A stretch of 64,000 bases of DNA from JAJKIP01 sp037200685 (GTDB taxonomy: Bacteria > Bacteroidota > Bacteroidia > Chitinophagales > Chitinophagaceae), in contig JBBCIG010000007.1 in assembly GCA_037200685.1 (NCBI GenBank), forward strand, positions 62,001 through 126,000. The letters run 5' to 3'. The notes under the pieces were generated by a model. The model saw only the letters and a list, made by a program, of their open reading frames with translations. It ran no database searches and was not told the origin of the DNA. Position 1 is the first letter of the stretch, and every line of letters begins with the position of its first letter. This document shows, piece by piece, positions 37,231 through 46,320 of the stretch. The position numbers and the translations under genes were made by a program.

Positions 37231-37263
37231 AAAAAGGGCTGCGCCTGTTGACGAACGCAGCCC
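37230..37263 (-). terminator. Terminator between convergent DUF6263 and ferritin-like genes
   Basis: GGGCTGCG (37236-37243) pairs with CGCAGCCC (37256-37263). A T-run follows on the minus strand, so it best serves the ferritin-like gene ending at 37352. It may also end the plus-strand gene. Confidence 0.7.
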
Positions 37264-37351
37264 AATATCTCACAAAATCAAAATCCTCAATGAGACTTAC
37301 GAACTAAATCCTGCACGGGATTCACTTCAACATTTATTACAATTCTATTAA

Positions 37352-38212
37352 CTAAACAATAAACGGATCAACAATCGCTAAAACCTGCGCCATGCTCAAC
37401 GGTTCATCAAACGCTTCGGATGCAGCGCTTGCAGATATTGTTTGTCCTCCTACGTTTATAATATTTACAGTAGCCTGCGTAGTTAATTCTTCTCCATCAT
37501 AACTTGCCTGCACGTTGGCAGATTGAATACCGCTTTGATTCAATGTGATCCATGGTTTCACATTTACACCCGCAGGTACCAAGCCTCCGTTCGCTTTACG
37601 CATCTGGCGGATATGTGATGCATGTCTTGCTTCAACTGAATGGATATTCAGCGCAGCTGTTAATACATCATTGTTTGCCATCAGCGCAGTTTGCGAAGCC
37701 TGGCCTTTATATGCCCGTACCCCGGTATCTTCAAAAGTTTGCGCTACTGCAAGGAACAGCGCATAATTAGTGAATACGCCTGTAAAAGGACCTGCGTTGT
37801 TACCATTACCCCCGGTAAAATCAAAAGTAGGTTCGGGTACAGGTGTACCCCCGGCACTGGTGATCGCTGTTTTCAAAAAAGCGACGTGTGCTGTTTCATG
37901 GGCGCCGATAGTTTGCAGCGCTGTAGCAGCAGCACCGGCAGGAATAAGCGCAGGGGCCGCATTTCCCAACTGGTAAAATTTTGCTTCGAGGTATTCCAGT
38001 GTAAGGGCATAATTTAAAATACCTACAAGTGTTGTAGATGTTTGACCGTATGCTTTTTTAAACATACCACCCAATGCGATAGGAACTGCAGCTAAAGCCA
38101 GCTTACCGGCAATACCTGTAAATTGTTTCATCGCATTGCGTCGTGTATCCAGTCTTTCGTAAACTTCCGGATCCACTTTTTCAATTTCATTTATAATATG
38201 TTTGACGTTCAT
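37352..38212 (-). CDS. Ferritin-like domain protein (desiccation-related Ferritin_2 type)
   Basis: The N-terminus has NAMKQFTGIAGKLALAAVPIAL, a signal or anchor helix. The ferritin-like four-helix bundle follows: ILNYALTLEYLEAKFY, IGAHETAHVAFLKTAI, FLAVAQTFEDTGVRAYKG and IHSVEARHASHIR carry the E..H and E.RH metal-ligand pattern. Family members are exported, and some are linked to desiccation tolerance; ferroxidase activity is unproven. A C-terminal beta-rich tail (residues 215-286) is extra. It forms a tandem pair with the related gene upstream. Confidence 0.85.
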   Translation of the reverse strand: MNVKHIINEIEKVDPEVYERLDTRRNAMKQFTGIAGKLALAAVPIALGGMFKKAYGQTSTTLVGILNYALTLEYLEAKFYQLGNAAPALIPAGAAATALQTIGAHETAHVAFLKTAITSAGGTPVPEPTFDFTGGNGNNAGPFTGVFTNYALFLAVAQTFEDTGVRAYKGQASQTALMANNDVLTAALNIHSVEARHASHIRQMRKANGGLVPAGVNVKPWITLNQSGIQSANVQASYDGEELTTQATVNIINVGGQTISASAASEAFDEPLSMAQVLAIVDPFIV

Positions 38213-38291
38213 AGTAATTGATTTTAAGAAGTGGGTAATCTTTTTCCGGAAACTTTTGTTTTAAGGAATGTATTTGCTGTCGCCAATACAG

Positions 38292-38927
38292 TTAAAGGGT
38301 CTTTGCTTTTCTCCAGGCATTGGCTTCTATCACAGTGCTATCAGCAAAACTTCCGTTGCTGATCAGGTCGCGGATATAAGCTGCGTGCCTTGCTTCTACC
38401 GAAACAATTTTTCCTGCCAGTGTAAGGTAATCGGGGGTTAACGATCAATTTACCCGCACCATTGTAAGCGGATACACCAAGATCTTCAAATGCCTTGGCT
38501 GTTCCGAGCACACTGTCGCGGCTGGTAAAAGTGATAGAAGAAAAATCGGGGGTCAATGGCTGGATAGCATTGCCTGCCAGTGCTGCTTTGAAAAATTCCC
38601 TGTGCGCAATTTCATGGTCCCTGATGTCTGTCAGCAATGCGGTTTCAGCAGCAGTCATTCCTGAGAAAGGATTGAGGATAACCTGGGCGTAGAAAGCGGC
38701 CTCCAGTTGTTCCAATGCATACGCATAATTAAGAATACCGGTATCGCCACTTCCAAGGCTGATACCATCATCGTCGTCGTTGTCAATTTTTGTTACAAGC
38801 GGAGATACGATCACCAATGCTGAATGCAACAGCGCCATATCCAAGAAATTTTCTTCTTGAAACAGCTTGTTGTTCTTTAAGGTTTGGCAATAAGAGTCCC
38901 TCGCCGGATTGTGTCATCTTCGGCATA
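38292..38927 (-). pseudogene. Second ferritin-like domain protein, two frameshifts
   Basis: From ATG 38927 the frame reads into SRRKFLGYGAVAFS, a twin-arginine-like lipoprotein leader, and reaches ISACNKN. After a one-base shift near 38787 it continues with DNDDDDGISL, ILNYAYALEQLEAAFYAQV, IRDHEIAHREFFKAAL and KAFEDLGVSAYNGAG. A second shift at a C-run near 38437 leads to LTLAGKIVSVEARHAAYIRD and the stop at 38292. All four ligand helices are present, so the protein is complete except for the two shifts. Probably co-transcribed with the ferritin-like gene that follows at 38212. Confidence 0.75.
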
Positions 38928-39082
38928 ATGATTTAGTTTAATAAATTAAGAATGGATTTACGAACCCGTGAGGCTCTAAAGTTGGTTACAGGTATTAACG
39001 CAATAACCGTTCCATTGGATTTATAAACTTATTAACAGCTTAAAAGAGAATGAATAAGTGTAATAGTGTAGAACAATATTCC

Positions 39083-40305
39083 TTATTGAAAAATATGTAG
39101 AGGTAATTGAATAAGAAGATGCTCAAACGTTTCCCGCTTGCGAATCAGTTTTGTTGAACCTTTTAGTACTAAAACCTCTGCTGGCCTTAAACGTGAATTA
39201 TAATTCGAAGACATTTCAAATCCATAAGCGCCGGCATTATAAAAAACAAGAAGATCGCCTTCACGCACTTCATGTAATAAACGATCAGACGCAAACGTAT
39301 CTGTCTCGCAGATATAGCCGGTCACATTATAAACTTTCTCCTCACCTTCCGGATTTGAAATATTTACAATATGATGGTATGCATCATACATCATCGGGCG
39401 GATGAGATGATTGAGGCCGGTGGTTTACACCCGCAAAGATTTGCTGCCCGTTATCTTTGATCACATTCACTTCCGTTATTAAATAACCGCATTCGCTTAC
39501 CAGGTATTTGCCTGGTTCAAACCACAACTGGTATTTTTTATGCTTCGTGAAAAGATGCGATTCGAGATTAGCTTTCAATTTTTTTGCGATCAAAGCGACA
39601 TCTGTTTCATCATCATCCGGTTGGTATGGCACTTTAAAGCCACCGCCCAGGTCAATTATCTCGAGATAAGGAAAATGAGAAACCAGTTCACTCAATACTT
39701 TTATACCATGCACAAATACATTCGCATCTTTTATATCACTGCCCGTGTGAATATGCAGCGCTTTTATTTTAATAGAATATTTATCAGCGAGTGTTATTAT
39801 CTTATCTAATTGTTCGATCGGTATACCGAATTTACTTTTCTCATGCCCCGTTGAGATTTTCAAATTGCCACCGGCAAGAATATTGGGCCGCACTCTTATA
39901 CCTACCGGGTAAGTATCGCCAAATCGGTTTCCCGAATTTTTCGAGGTTGGATAAACTGTCAATATTAATATGTACACCATAACTCACTACTTCTTCTATT
40001 TCTTCAAAGGAGATACCATTGGAGGTATAAAGAATTTTTTCCGCCGCCACGCCTGCATGCAATGCAAGCTTCACTTCGTTTACACTGCTGCAATCAATCC
40101 CGCAACCGAGCTGGTTGACATAATTAAGAATATGTACATTGGTTAATGCTTTGCAGGCAAAAAAGAACCGTGAGTCTACATTAGAAAAGGCAGTCACCAA
40201 TTTTTCATACTGTTCTTTTATTTTTTCAGCATGATAAACATATACCGGTGTTCCAAACTCTTTGGCGATAGCTGTCAGTTGTTCTGTTGATAATGATTGC
40301 GACAT
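39083..40305 (-). pseudogene. lysA: Diaminopimelate decarboxylase, two frameshifts
   Basis: LysA removes CO2 from meso-diaminopimelate to give lysine, using pyridoxal phosphate. The N-terminal part (FGTPVYVYHAEKIKEQYEKL, RFFFACKALTN with the PLP lysine, GIDCSSVNEVKLAL) runs to about 39935. The middle (GIRVRPNILAGGN, KFGIPIEQLD, LHIHTGSDI, IIDLGGGFKVPY, WFEPGKYLV) is one frame over. The end (ICETDTFASDRLL, VFYNAGAYGFEMSSNYNSRL) is again shifted near 39410. All domains are present, about 405 residues. Since lysine synthesis is normally needed, the two shifts are most simply read as sequence errors. Confidence 0.88.
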
Positions 40306-40412
40306 AGCTTACGAAGATATTAAAGAGAAAGATATATAGCACGCAGGGAACACAGAGAACGCTGAGAAAATTTAACTCCGCAAACCCCGCGATCTCAGGG
40401 TGAAATTAAAAT

Positions 40413-41084
40413 TCAGGATTTTTCATCGTCCTTCTCAATCAGCTCACCTTCTTCAGTCACCGAAAGTAATACGGCTTCAGCTTCCGCAGCGGCGGCATTA
40501 TCCGCATTTTTTATAATAGTAGGTTCAATAAATTGCTCGGACAGCACCTCTTTGATCTTTGGCAGGTCGTCGGCGGAATTAATGCCGAAGTAGTCCATAA
40601 AGTTCTTCGAAGTAGAATATAATAAAGGATGCCCCGGCAATTTTTCATTGCGGCCGCAAATAAGGATCAGTTCTTTTTCCAATAATTTTTGCACGGCGTA
40701 ATCAGAACTTACGCCACGGATCGTTTCGATTTCTCCTTTGGTAACAGGTTGCTTATAGGCAATAATCGCCAGCGTTTCCAGCGCAGCGGATGATAAGCGT
40801 TTCAAGAATTTCTCACCATTCAGTTGGGCGACAGTCTTATGGTATTCTTTTTTAGTAAGGAACTGCCAGCCACCGCCGCTCATCACCATCTCAAAAGCGT
40901 AAAACTCCGATTTATATTTCTCAGCTACACCTTCAACAGCGGCTTCTATTTTATCCAACGTGATCTTATCGTCCATAAAGCCCAGTGCGTTATTCACCAG
41001 TTCAGTGATCTCTAATGTAGTCAACGGCTTATCACTGGCAAAAACCAAAGCTTCAATATGCGGTATCAATTCAGAAGTAGTCAT
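40413..41084 (-). CDS. scpB: Segregation and condensation protein B
   Basis: ScpB is the winged-helix kleisin-associated subunit of the SMC-ScpAB condensin and helps chromosome segregation. Visible features are IEALVFASDKPLTTLEITEL, GGGWQFLTKKEYHKTVAQL, LSSAALETLAIIAYKQPVTK and GEIETIRGVSSDYAVQKLLE, then GHPLLYSTSKNFMDYFGI. The 223-residue length is normal, with an acidic Ala-rich tail. It follows lysA with about 110 bases between. scpA is not in the window. Confidence 0.95.
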   Translation of the reverse strand: MTTSELIPHIEALVFASDKPLTTLEITELVNNALGFMDDKITLDKIEAAVEGVAEKYKSEFYAFEMVMSGGGWQFLTKKEYHKTVAQLNGEKFLKRLSSAALETLAIIAYKQPVTKGEIETIRGVSSDYAVQKLLEKELILICGRNEKLPGHPLLYSTSKNFMDYFGINSADDLPKIKEVLSEQFIEPTIIKNADNAAAAEAEAVLLSVTEEGELIEKDDEKS

Positions 41085-41227
41085 AGTATAATCAAATAAG
41101 TCAAAATAGTCAAATGGCTCAAACAGTCAAATGCGTCATAATTCCGGCGGCAAGATACTTATACGCTATAAATAGTTAAAAACAGGTTATTCACAATCAA
41201 CTATCATTTCCCTGGGTGCCAATCGAG

Positions 41228-41575
41228 TTAATATACCCCAAACATTAAACGGAAATAGGCATCCATTTTTTGTGAAAGAATAATAAATTCTTCCTCTGTA
41301 ATTAAATTTCTTGTTTTGGCTTTCTGCGTGGCGGTTAATGTCTCTTTAGCAGACCCACGGCTGTAATAACAAAAATTCTTATTCTCTTTATAATGAAACC
41401 GTCCGTAACCTTCGCTGATATTAAATGCTATTGAATCAGCAGCGCTTACATATTGAGCACCCAATGTCTTTTTCTCAAAATATTCCCACCTCGCTACAAT
41501 TTCCCACACCATCTCACCAATAGTCATCGACACTTTATACACTTCCAGTTCTTCCAGCCGTAAACCTTTTGCCAT
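41228..41575 (-). CDS. Four-helix-bundle protein (23S rRNA intervening-sequence type)
   Basis: The start at ATG 41575 (MAKGLRLEELEVYKVSMTIG) gives about 115 residues. The pattern of L.VY..S......V, then GAQYVSAADSIAFNISEGYGR and a final helix is that of the four-helix-bundle family, first found inside 23S rRNA intervening sequences but common as free genes in Bacteroidota. The function is unknown. The alternative upstream start at 41605 adds ten unlikely residues. Confidence 0.88.
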   Translation of the reverse strand: MAKGLRLEELEVYKVSMTIGEMVWEIVARWEYFEKKTLGAQYVSAADSIAFNISEGYGRFHYKENKNFCYYSRGSAKETLTATQKAKTRNLITEEEFIILSQKMDAYFRLMFGVY

Positions 41576-41650
41576 ATTACCAGTATAAAAGATGCAGACA
41601 AGCATTTTTACTTGTCATTAATTTCTTTAATAATTACTGGTGGTAACCTA

Positions 41651-41727
41651 TGACGCTTTCCCCTTTGACTCTTTTGTCTTTTTTGCCTTCTTTGACAAAT
41701 TTGACTTCTATGACCTCTTTGACGTCT
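41651..41727. repeat. Degenerate TTTGAC decamer array downstream of atpG
   Basis: CCCCTTTGACTCTTTTGTCT, TTTGACAAATTTGACTTC and TATGACCTCTTTGACG follow one another with roughly 10-base spacing. Similar arrays occur at 41085-41140 (reverse), 44270-44460, 46303-46385 and 46515-46600. Confidence 0.6.
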
Positions 41728-41728
41728 C

Positions 41729-42610
41729 CTATCCTTGCAACGCCGCCGCTCCCGCTACAATTTCTGTCAATTCCGTTGTAATCGCAGCCTGCCTTGCCCT
41801 GTTATAAGAAATCTTCAAACTGCGCAGCATTTCATTCGCATTTTCGCTTGCTTTATCCATGGCGGTCATTCTCGCACCATGTTCAGAAGCATTGGAATCC
41901 AGGACAGCTTTATATAATTGTGTATTGAGGATCTTCGGCATCAGTTCGGCGATCAGTTCTTCTTTAGAAGGATCATAAATAAAATCAGCCTTCTTCTCTC
42001 CTGCTTTCTTCGCCACTTTGGGTATTGGTAAAAAACGTTCTACTTCAAATTTTTGCGTACCAGCATTCTTAAATTGACTGTACACGATTTCCACCACATC
42101 AAATTGTCTTTCTTCAAATGCTTTCATCGCAGCCTGCGATGCTTTCTGCACATTCTCAAATGTCAGTGAAAGAAAAATATCTTTATACGTGGCGTCAGCT
42201 TTATAATTATTCTTGCTAAAATGCTCGTAACCTTTTTTACCAATATTCCAGATCGTTACATTTCCTTTTTTATACTGTGTGGAATATTTTTCAGCGATCG
42301 TCGCCTTCGTCATTTTGATAACGTTACCGTTAAAAGCACCCGCCAAACCGCGGTCACTTGTCAGTACGATCATCAATACTTTTTCAATAGGGCGTTCCGA
42401 AGCCAGCGACATATTCGCTTCACCTTCGCTATTGCTCACGATATTGCTCAGCATTTCCTGCAATTTCTTTGCGTAAGGACGCATCTGCACAATCGCATCC
42501 TGCGCACGGCGCAATTTCGCGGCGCTTACCATCTTCATCGCCTTAGTGATCTGTTGTGTGCTCTGCACCGATTTGATGCGGTTTCTTACTTCTTTCAGTT
42601 GCCCGGACAT
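41729..42610 (-). CDS. atpG: F1F0 ATP synthase gamma subunit
   Basis: The gamma subunit is the rotating central stalk of ATP synthase. Diagnostic parts are the N-terminal helix GQLKEVRNRIKSVQSTQQIT then KAMKMVSAAKLRRAQ, LTSDRGLAGAFNGNVIK in the middle, and the C-terminal helix SEHGARMTAMDKASENANEM then LRSLKISYNRARQAAITTEL. The 293-residue length is normal. Normally atpA lies directly upstream; here the upstream side (42611-43470) is only repeat sequence, so the gene has lost or never had that neighbour. Confidence 0.95.
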   Translation of the reverse strand: MSGQLKEVRNRIKSVQSTQQITKAMKMVSAAKLRRAQDAIVQMRPYAKKLQEMLSNIVSNSEGEANMSLASERPIEKVLMIVLTSDRGLAGAFNGNVIKMTKATIAEKYSTQYKKGNVTIWNIGKKGYEHFSKNNYKADATYKDIFLSLTFENVQKASQAAMKAFEERQFDVVEIVYSQFKNAGTQKFEVERFLPIPKVAKKAGEKKADFIYDPSKEELIAELMPKILNTQLYKAVLDSNASEHGARMTAMDKASENANEMLRSLKISYNRARQAAITTELTEIVAGAAALQG

Positions 42611-42643
42611 GCAGGAATATTTATTGTTTAATATGATTTTTTG

Positions 42644-42820
42644 AACCCGGCTGCATTACTATGCGCAGCATCCCGTGGACTATCATCGTCTGTTGTTGAG
42701 CGAAGCGAAATCCCGATGTATATAGGGACGGCACATTATTAACCCAACTGCATTGCTACTATGATCGCCTGTTGCGACGCTCCGTTCATCTTCCTGTTCG
42801 CTACTCAGCAATTTCGAAAA
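42644..42820 (-). repeat. Two adjacent TGCGACGCAAC-family repeats (copies 5 and 6)
   Basis: The first copy (GGCTGCATTACTATGCGCAG, CATCCCGTGGACTATCATCG, TCTGTTGTTGAGCG) is of the long form. The second (CCCAACTGCATTGCTACTAT, GATCGCCTGTTGCGACGCTC, TACTCAGCAATTTCG) is of the short form. Between them CCCGATGTATATAGGGA is a palindromic insert. Confidence 0.65.
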
Positions 42821-42939
42821 GTCCGTAATTCTCAGCCAGCTTCTCATCCTTTTTTCTGGCCGCAAAGGTAGGTGTGTAAGGCTAAATTTCCATACCACAA
42901 ACCCAAAAGAAACCCACAGATTTCTTACAGTAGCGGAAG

Positions 42940-43145
42940 GAACTTATTCCTTCTCAGTCCCGTAGGGACGACATATCGGTAGCAGGCGACAACCATTTGT
43001 ATCTAAGCTCCGTAGGAGCATCCTGTTTATAGAAAATAGGCAACCAGGAATTTCGGCTCCATAGGAGCCCCCTGTTTTCAGGAAGCTCCTGCGGAGCTTT
43101 GCTGAACTGCTGATGTTTTTCTATAAACAGGATACCACTACGTGG
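42940..43145. repeat. Cluster of short palindromes of the GTAGGAGC type
   Basis: Within 200 bases lie GTCCCGTAGGGAC, GCTCCGTAGGAGC, GGCTCCATAGGAGCC, AGCTCCTGCGGAGCT and CCACTACGTGG. CCTGTTTATAGAAAA (43021) and TTTTCTATAAACAGG (43115) form a larger inverted pair around them. Such hairpin arrays are common between genes in Bacteroidota. No gene is supported anywhere in 42611-43470. Confidence 0.7.
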
Positions 43146-43340
43146 TTATAACTCTTATCTTAAAAGTGATGTTAAGCAAGAATTTGGTATGCCTGTCACT
43201 TTTTTGAATAACAAAACGAAAAAGTACGGAGAAACACGAATTGCCTTTGTGACACTTTGTGCCTCCCTGTGTCTTCGTGGTTCAAAAAATTGACGATGCC
43301 TATCGGAGCTAAGACCCGACAAATATCAGGGTCTTCAACA

Positions 43341-43432
43341 ATTGCTGAACAGAGAACAGGAAGATGAAGTGTGCGACGCAACGAAGATGCCATGTGCACT
43401 GCAGTCGGTGACAAAAACAGCAGCTGGGCTAA
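43341..43432 (+). repeat. Dispersed TGCGACGCAAC-family repeat, copy 7
   Basis: AATTGCTGAACAGAGAACAG, GAAGTGTGCGACGCAACGAA, GATGCCATGTGCACTGCAGT, CAGCTGGGCTAAT. The distal GATGCCATGTGCACTGCAG part is shared with the copy at 63713. Confidence 0.65.
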
Positions 43433-43470
43433 TAAAAATCTATTGTCTTAATAAAATGATCGGATGAGAT

Positions 43471-44160
43471 TCAATCTTCCAGCACAAATTCTCTCTTCAA
43501 CCCATAAGAAAGAGAAAGCTTCCCTCCTTCCTTTGTAGATTTCCCCAGCCATTTATCTTCTTCGCGGATAATCTCTAAATGTATCGGCCCGTTTTTAAGA
43601 TCGTTCAGATCAGCCTTTGTAATAAGAACAGTGCCGTCAGGTATTGTATCCAATTTTTCAATGCCCCGGCTGTAAAAAGAAGTATCGGTAAACAATATCC
43701 GCAACTTTCCACCCGGTTTCAACCCGCCAATCTCCAGCGTAAGATCATTGCGCTTTACAACAGCAGGCAATTCCTTTTTCAAAAAAATAACCGGGAAATC
43801 AAACTCTTCTTTATATTCTTTCTTATTCAGGTCAGTAAAAAGAATGCTGTGTTTCCCTTCAAAAGCTTGCACCGGTTTCATCACTTCATAATAAGCGCCT
43901 AAGAACCGGGAACTGTCTACCGGAACCAACATCCCATCCAGCTCCGCCTTTGACGGGTCTTCCAGCAACAGTGTCGTACCATTCGGCCCGCCAAAACGGT
44001 ATTGCAACCGCACGGTAATGCTGCTATCATCCTCATCACCCCAAACTTTATAATCAAAATAAACCGATTCGGGGTTCACATCCTTACTATTGCCAATTTC
44101 GCTGTTTGAACAAGACAGCAGCGACACCACGGACATAAGAATAAATAAATAACGCAGCAT
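43471..44160 (-). CDS. Hypothetical lipoprotein, 229 aa
   Basis: The start at ATG 44160 (MLRYLFILMSVVSLLSC) gives an ideal lipoprotein signal. The mature part is beta-rich: SVYFDYKVWGDEDDSSITVR, LQYRFGGPNGTTLLL, GGLKPGGKLRILFTD. The ending GLKREFVLED is basic then acidic. No named family is recognised. It stands alone between repeat regions. Confidence 0.65.
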   Translation of the reverse strand: MLRYLFILMSVVSLLSCSNSEIGNSKDVNPESVYFDYKVWGDEDDSSITVRLQYRFGGPNGTTLLLEDPSKAELDGMLVPVDSSRFLGAYYEVMKPVQAFEGKHSILFTDLNKKEYKEEFDFPVIFLKKELPAVVKRNDLTLEIGGLKPGGKLRILFTDTSFYSRGIEKLDTIPDGTVLITKADLNDLKNGPIHLEIIREEDKWLGKSTKEGGKLSLSYGLKREFVLED

Positions 44161-44269
44161 AAAATTTATCATTAATACTAATGACCGGTACAAAGTAAGT
44201 TAATTAAAAGCTAAGAGGCTAAGAGAACGAAGGAGAAAAGAAGAAAAAAGAGAGCTTACTAGTATTGAA

Positions 44270-44460
44270 AGCTATTTACTTTTATTGACCCTTTGACTTT
44301 TTGACCTCTTTGACTTTTGACTCTTGACTCTCTCCTCTTTTTCTCTTTAAACTCTTAGCTCTTTGACTTCTTTGACCTTCCACCTCTCCTCTTTCACTCC
44401 TTTTCTCTTTTGACCTCTTAGCTCCTCCTTTTCTCCTTTAACCTCTTAGCCCCTCTTAGC
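44270..44460. repeat. Polypyrimidine TTTGACC/TCTTAGC repeat tract
   Basis: This nearly pure pyrimidine-rich stretch repeats CTTTGACC, TTTTGACTC, CTCTTAGCTC and CTCCTTTTCTC units, mostly 9-11 bases apart. The 44161-44544 spacer holds nothing else; the ABC transporter genes start just after it. Confidence 0.6.
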
Positions 44461-44544
44461 CATTCACCCCCCATTTTCCGCTTCTCACCGAAACAGTTTT
44501 CCTCTTTATTTTTCTGCCAGTAGTTTTATGCCTCAATCGCTTTT

Positions 44545-45351
44545 ATGCAACCAGTTATTTCCGTAAAAAACATTACAAAGAAGTTTAAAGAAGTAGTAGC
44601 TGTCAACGATGTCAGCTTTGAAGTAAACGCCGGCGAGATATTCGCCTTTCTCGGCCCCAATGGAGCCGGCAAAAGCACCACGATTAAAATGCTCACGACT
44701 TTATTACAACCAACCGGCGGCGAACTTTTTCTTTCCGGCCATGATGTAATAAAAGAACAGGACGCCGCAAGAAAAATATTCGGCATCGTTTTCCAGGACC
44801 CCAGTTTGGATGATGAACTCACTGCGTACGAAAACCTCGAACTGCACGCTGTATTATATGGTGTAGATAAAAAAATGATGCGCCAGCGGATCGAAGAACT
44901 GATGACATTGGTAGAATTATGGGACCGCCGTGATTCACGGGTAAAAACTTTTTCCGGTGGTATGAAGCGACGTCTCGAAATCGCAAGGGGCCTTTTACAT
45001 CATCCCAAAATTTTATTCCTCGACGAACCCACCCTCGGCCTCGATGCGCAAACAAGAAAATTGTTGTGGGAACATATCCGGAAGATGAATGATACCGAAG
45101 GCATGACCATTTTCTTCACCACGCATTACCTCGAAGAAGCCGAAGCCATCGCCGACCGCATCGCCATCATCGATCATGGAAAAATCGTAGCGACCGGCAA
45201 GGCCGATGAATTAAAAACATTAACCAATACAAACACATTAGAAGAAGCCTACCTCGCATTAACCGGCAAAACCGTCCGCGATGAATCCGTTGACAGCGCT
45301 GACAATATGAAGTCCGCGATGCGAAGGGTTATTGCGAACAAGAGGCGCTAA
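44545..45351 (+). CDS. ABC-2 type exporter ATP-binding protein (DrrA-like)
   Basis: The 268-residue protein has Walker A (GPNGAGKSTTIKML, residues about 35-48), Q-loop (FQDPSLDDELT), signature SGGMKRRLEIARG, Walker B KILFLDEPTLGLD and the H-loop FFTTHY. The order NVSFEVNAGEIFAFLGPNGAG and ending in a short C-terminal extension fit the daunorubicin-resistance (DrrA) group that powers drug, lipid or polysaccharide export. It pairs with the permease 65 bases downstream. Confidence 0.93.
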   Translation: MQPVISVKNITKKFKEVVAVNDVSFEVNAGEIFAFLGPNGAGKSTTIKMLTTLLQPTGGELFLSGHDVIKEQDAARKIFGIVFQDPSLDDELTAYENLELHAVLYGVDKKMMRQRIEELMTLVELWDRRDSRVKTFSGGMKRRLEIARGLLHHPKILFLDEPTLGLDAQTRKLLWEHIRKMNDTEGMTIFFTTHYLEEAEAIADRIAIIDHGKIVATGKADELKTLTNTNTLEEAYLALTGKTVRDESVDSADNMKSAMRRVIANKRR

Positions 45352-45416
45352 CCTGTTCCTTGTTCCTTGTCCCTTGATCTTTTCACTTTTTACTTTTTAA
45401 TTTTTACTTACACATC

Positions 45417-46163
45417 ATGAACATCATCTACATCCTCTGGCTCCGCCAAATGAAAAAATACCGCCGCTCAGGCGTAAGAATGGTATTAAGTCTTGTGCAG
45501 CCATTGGTCTATTTCCTGACATTAGGTTTTGGTTTCAACGCCCTGTTCGAACAGGCAGGCCGTGGTAGTTACATCCAGTTTGTAGTACCCGGTGTTATCG
45601 CACAAACGATATTATTCACTTCCATCTTCTGGGGCGTTAATATCATGTGGGATAAACAATTCGGCTTTTTAAAAGAAACATTGGTCGCCCCGGTATCAAG
45701 GTTAAAAGTAATGCTCGGCAATTCACTCGGCGGCGCCACCATCGGCGTTATCCAGGGAGTAGCGCTTTTTATCATCGCCCTCATCTTTGGTTTTCATCCA
45801 TACAGTTGGACGATGTTATTACTGACATTATTAATCATGACCATCCTCGCCATCACCATGGTCAGTTTCAGTGGTGGCATCGGTTCTATTGTAAACGATA
45901 TGCAGGCCTTCATGGCCATCACCAATTTTTTGGTCATTCCCTTATTCTTTTTATCCAGTGCATTATTCCCGCTGGAAAATGTACCCGCTGTCATGAAAGC
46001 GGTCGCCTATGCCAACCCGCTCACATATGCGGTCGATGCCCTGCGCTACAGCCTCGTCAATCAAAGTCATTTTAGTATCACCACCGACCTGTCCGTCATG
46101 CTCGGCACGATGTTATTATTAATTTATTTCTCGATTTACCGATTTAAACGAATACAGGCTTAG
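45417..46163 (+). CDS. ABC-2 type transporter permease (DrrB-like)
   Basis: It has six hydrophobic segments, with the ABC-2 pattern VQPLVYFLTLGFGFNALFE near the start, VPGVIAQTILFTSIFWGVNI, and the conserved FFLSSALFPLENVPAVMKAV then ANPLTYAVDALRYSL. Length 248 is normal for half-size permeases that dimerise. Together with the ATPase gene upstream it makes an exporter. The substrate is unknown. Confidence 0.92.
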   Translation: MNIIYILWLRQMKKYRRSGVRMVLSLVQPLVYFLTLGFGFNALFEQAGRGSYIQFVVPGVIAQTILFTSIFWGVNIMWDKQFGFLKETLVAPVSRLKVMLGNSLGGATIGVIQGVALFIIALIFGFHPYSWTMLLLTLLIMTILAITMVSFSGGIGSIVNDMQAFMAITNFLVIPLFFLSSALFPLENVPAVMKAVAYANPLTYAVDALRYSLVNQSHFSITTDLSVMLGTMLLLIYFSIYRFKRIQA

Positions 46164-46227
46164 AGAAGGCAACGAGGCAATAAGGCACAAAAGCAGCAAG
46201 GCAACAAGGCACAAAGGCAAAACATTT

Positions 46228-46320
46228 TTCACGCAGGGAACGCCGGGCACGCTGAGCAATACTATATTATATAACACCATGCACCTCTGCGATCTCAGCG
46301 CCCCCTGCGTGACCCCTTTG
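46228..46320. repeat. Inverted repeat of the CACGCAGGG type
   Basis: TCACGCAGGGAACGCC and GCACGCTGAG face CTCAGCGCCCCCTGCGTGA across about 40 bases. A related half occurs at 40340 (CACGCAGGGAACACAGAG). It is intergenic, between the permease and secA. Confidence 0.55.

Noticed and set aside
42683..42898. 71-residue frame on the minus strand upstream of atpG
   Set aside because: It consists entirely of dispersed repeat copies 5 and 6.
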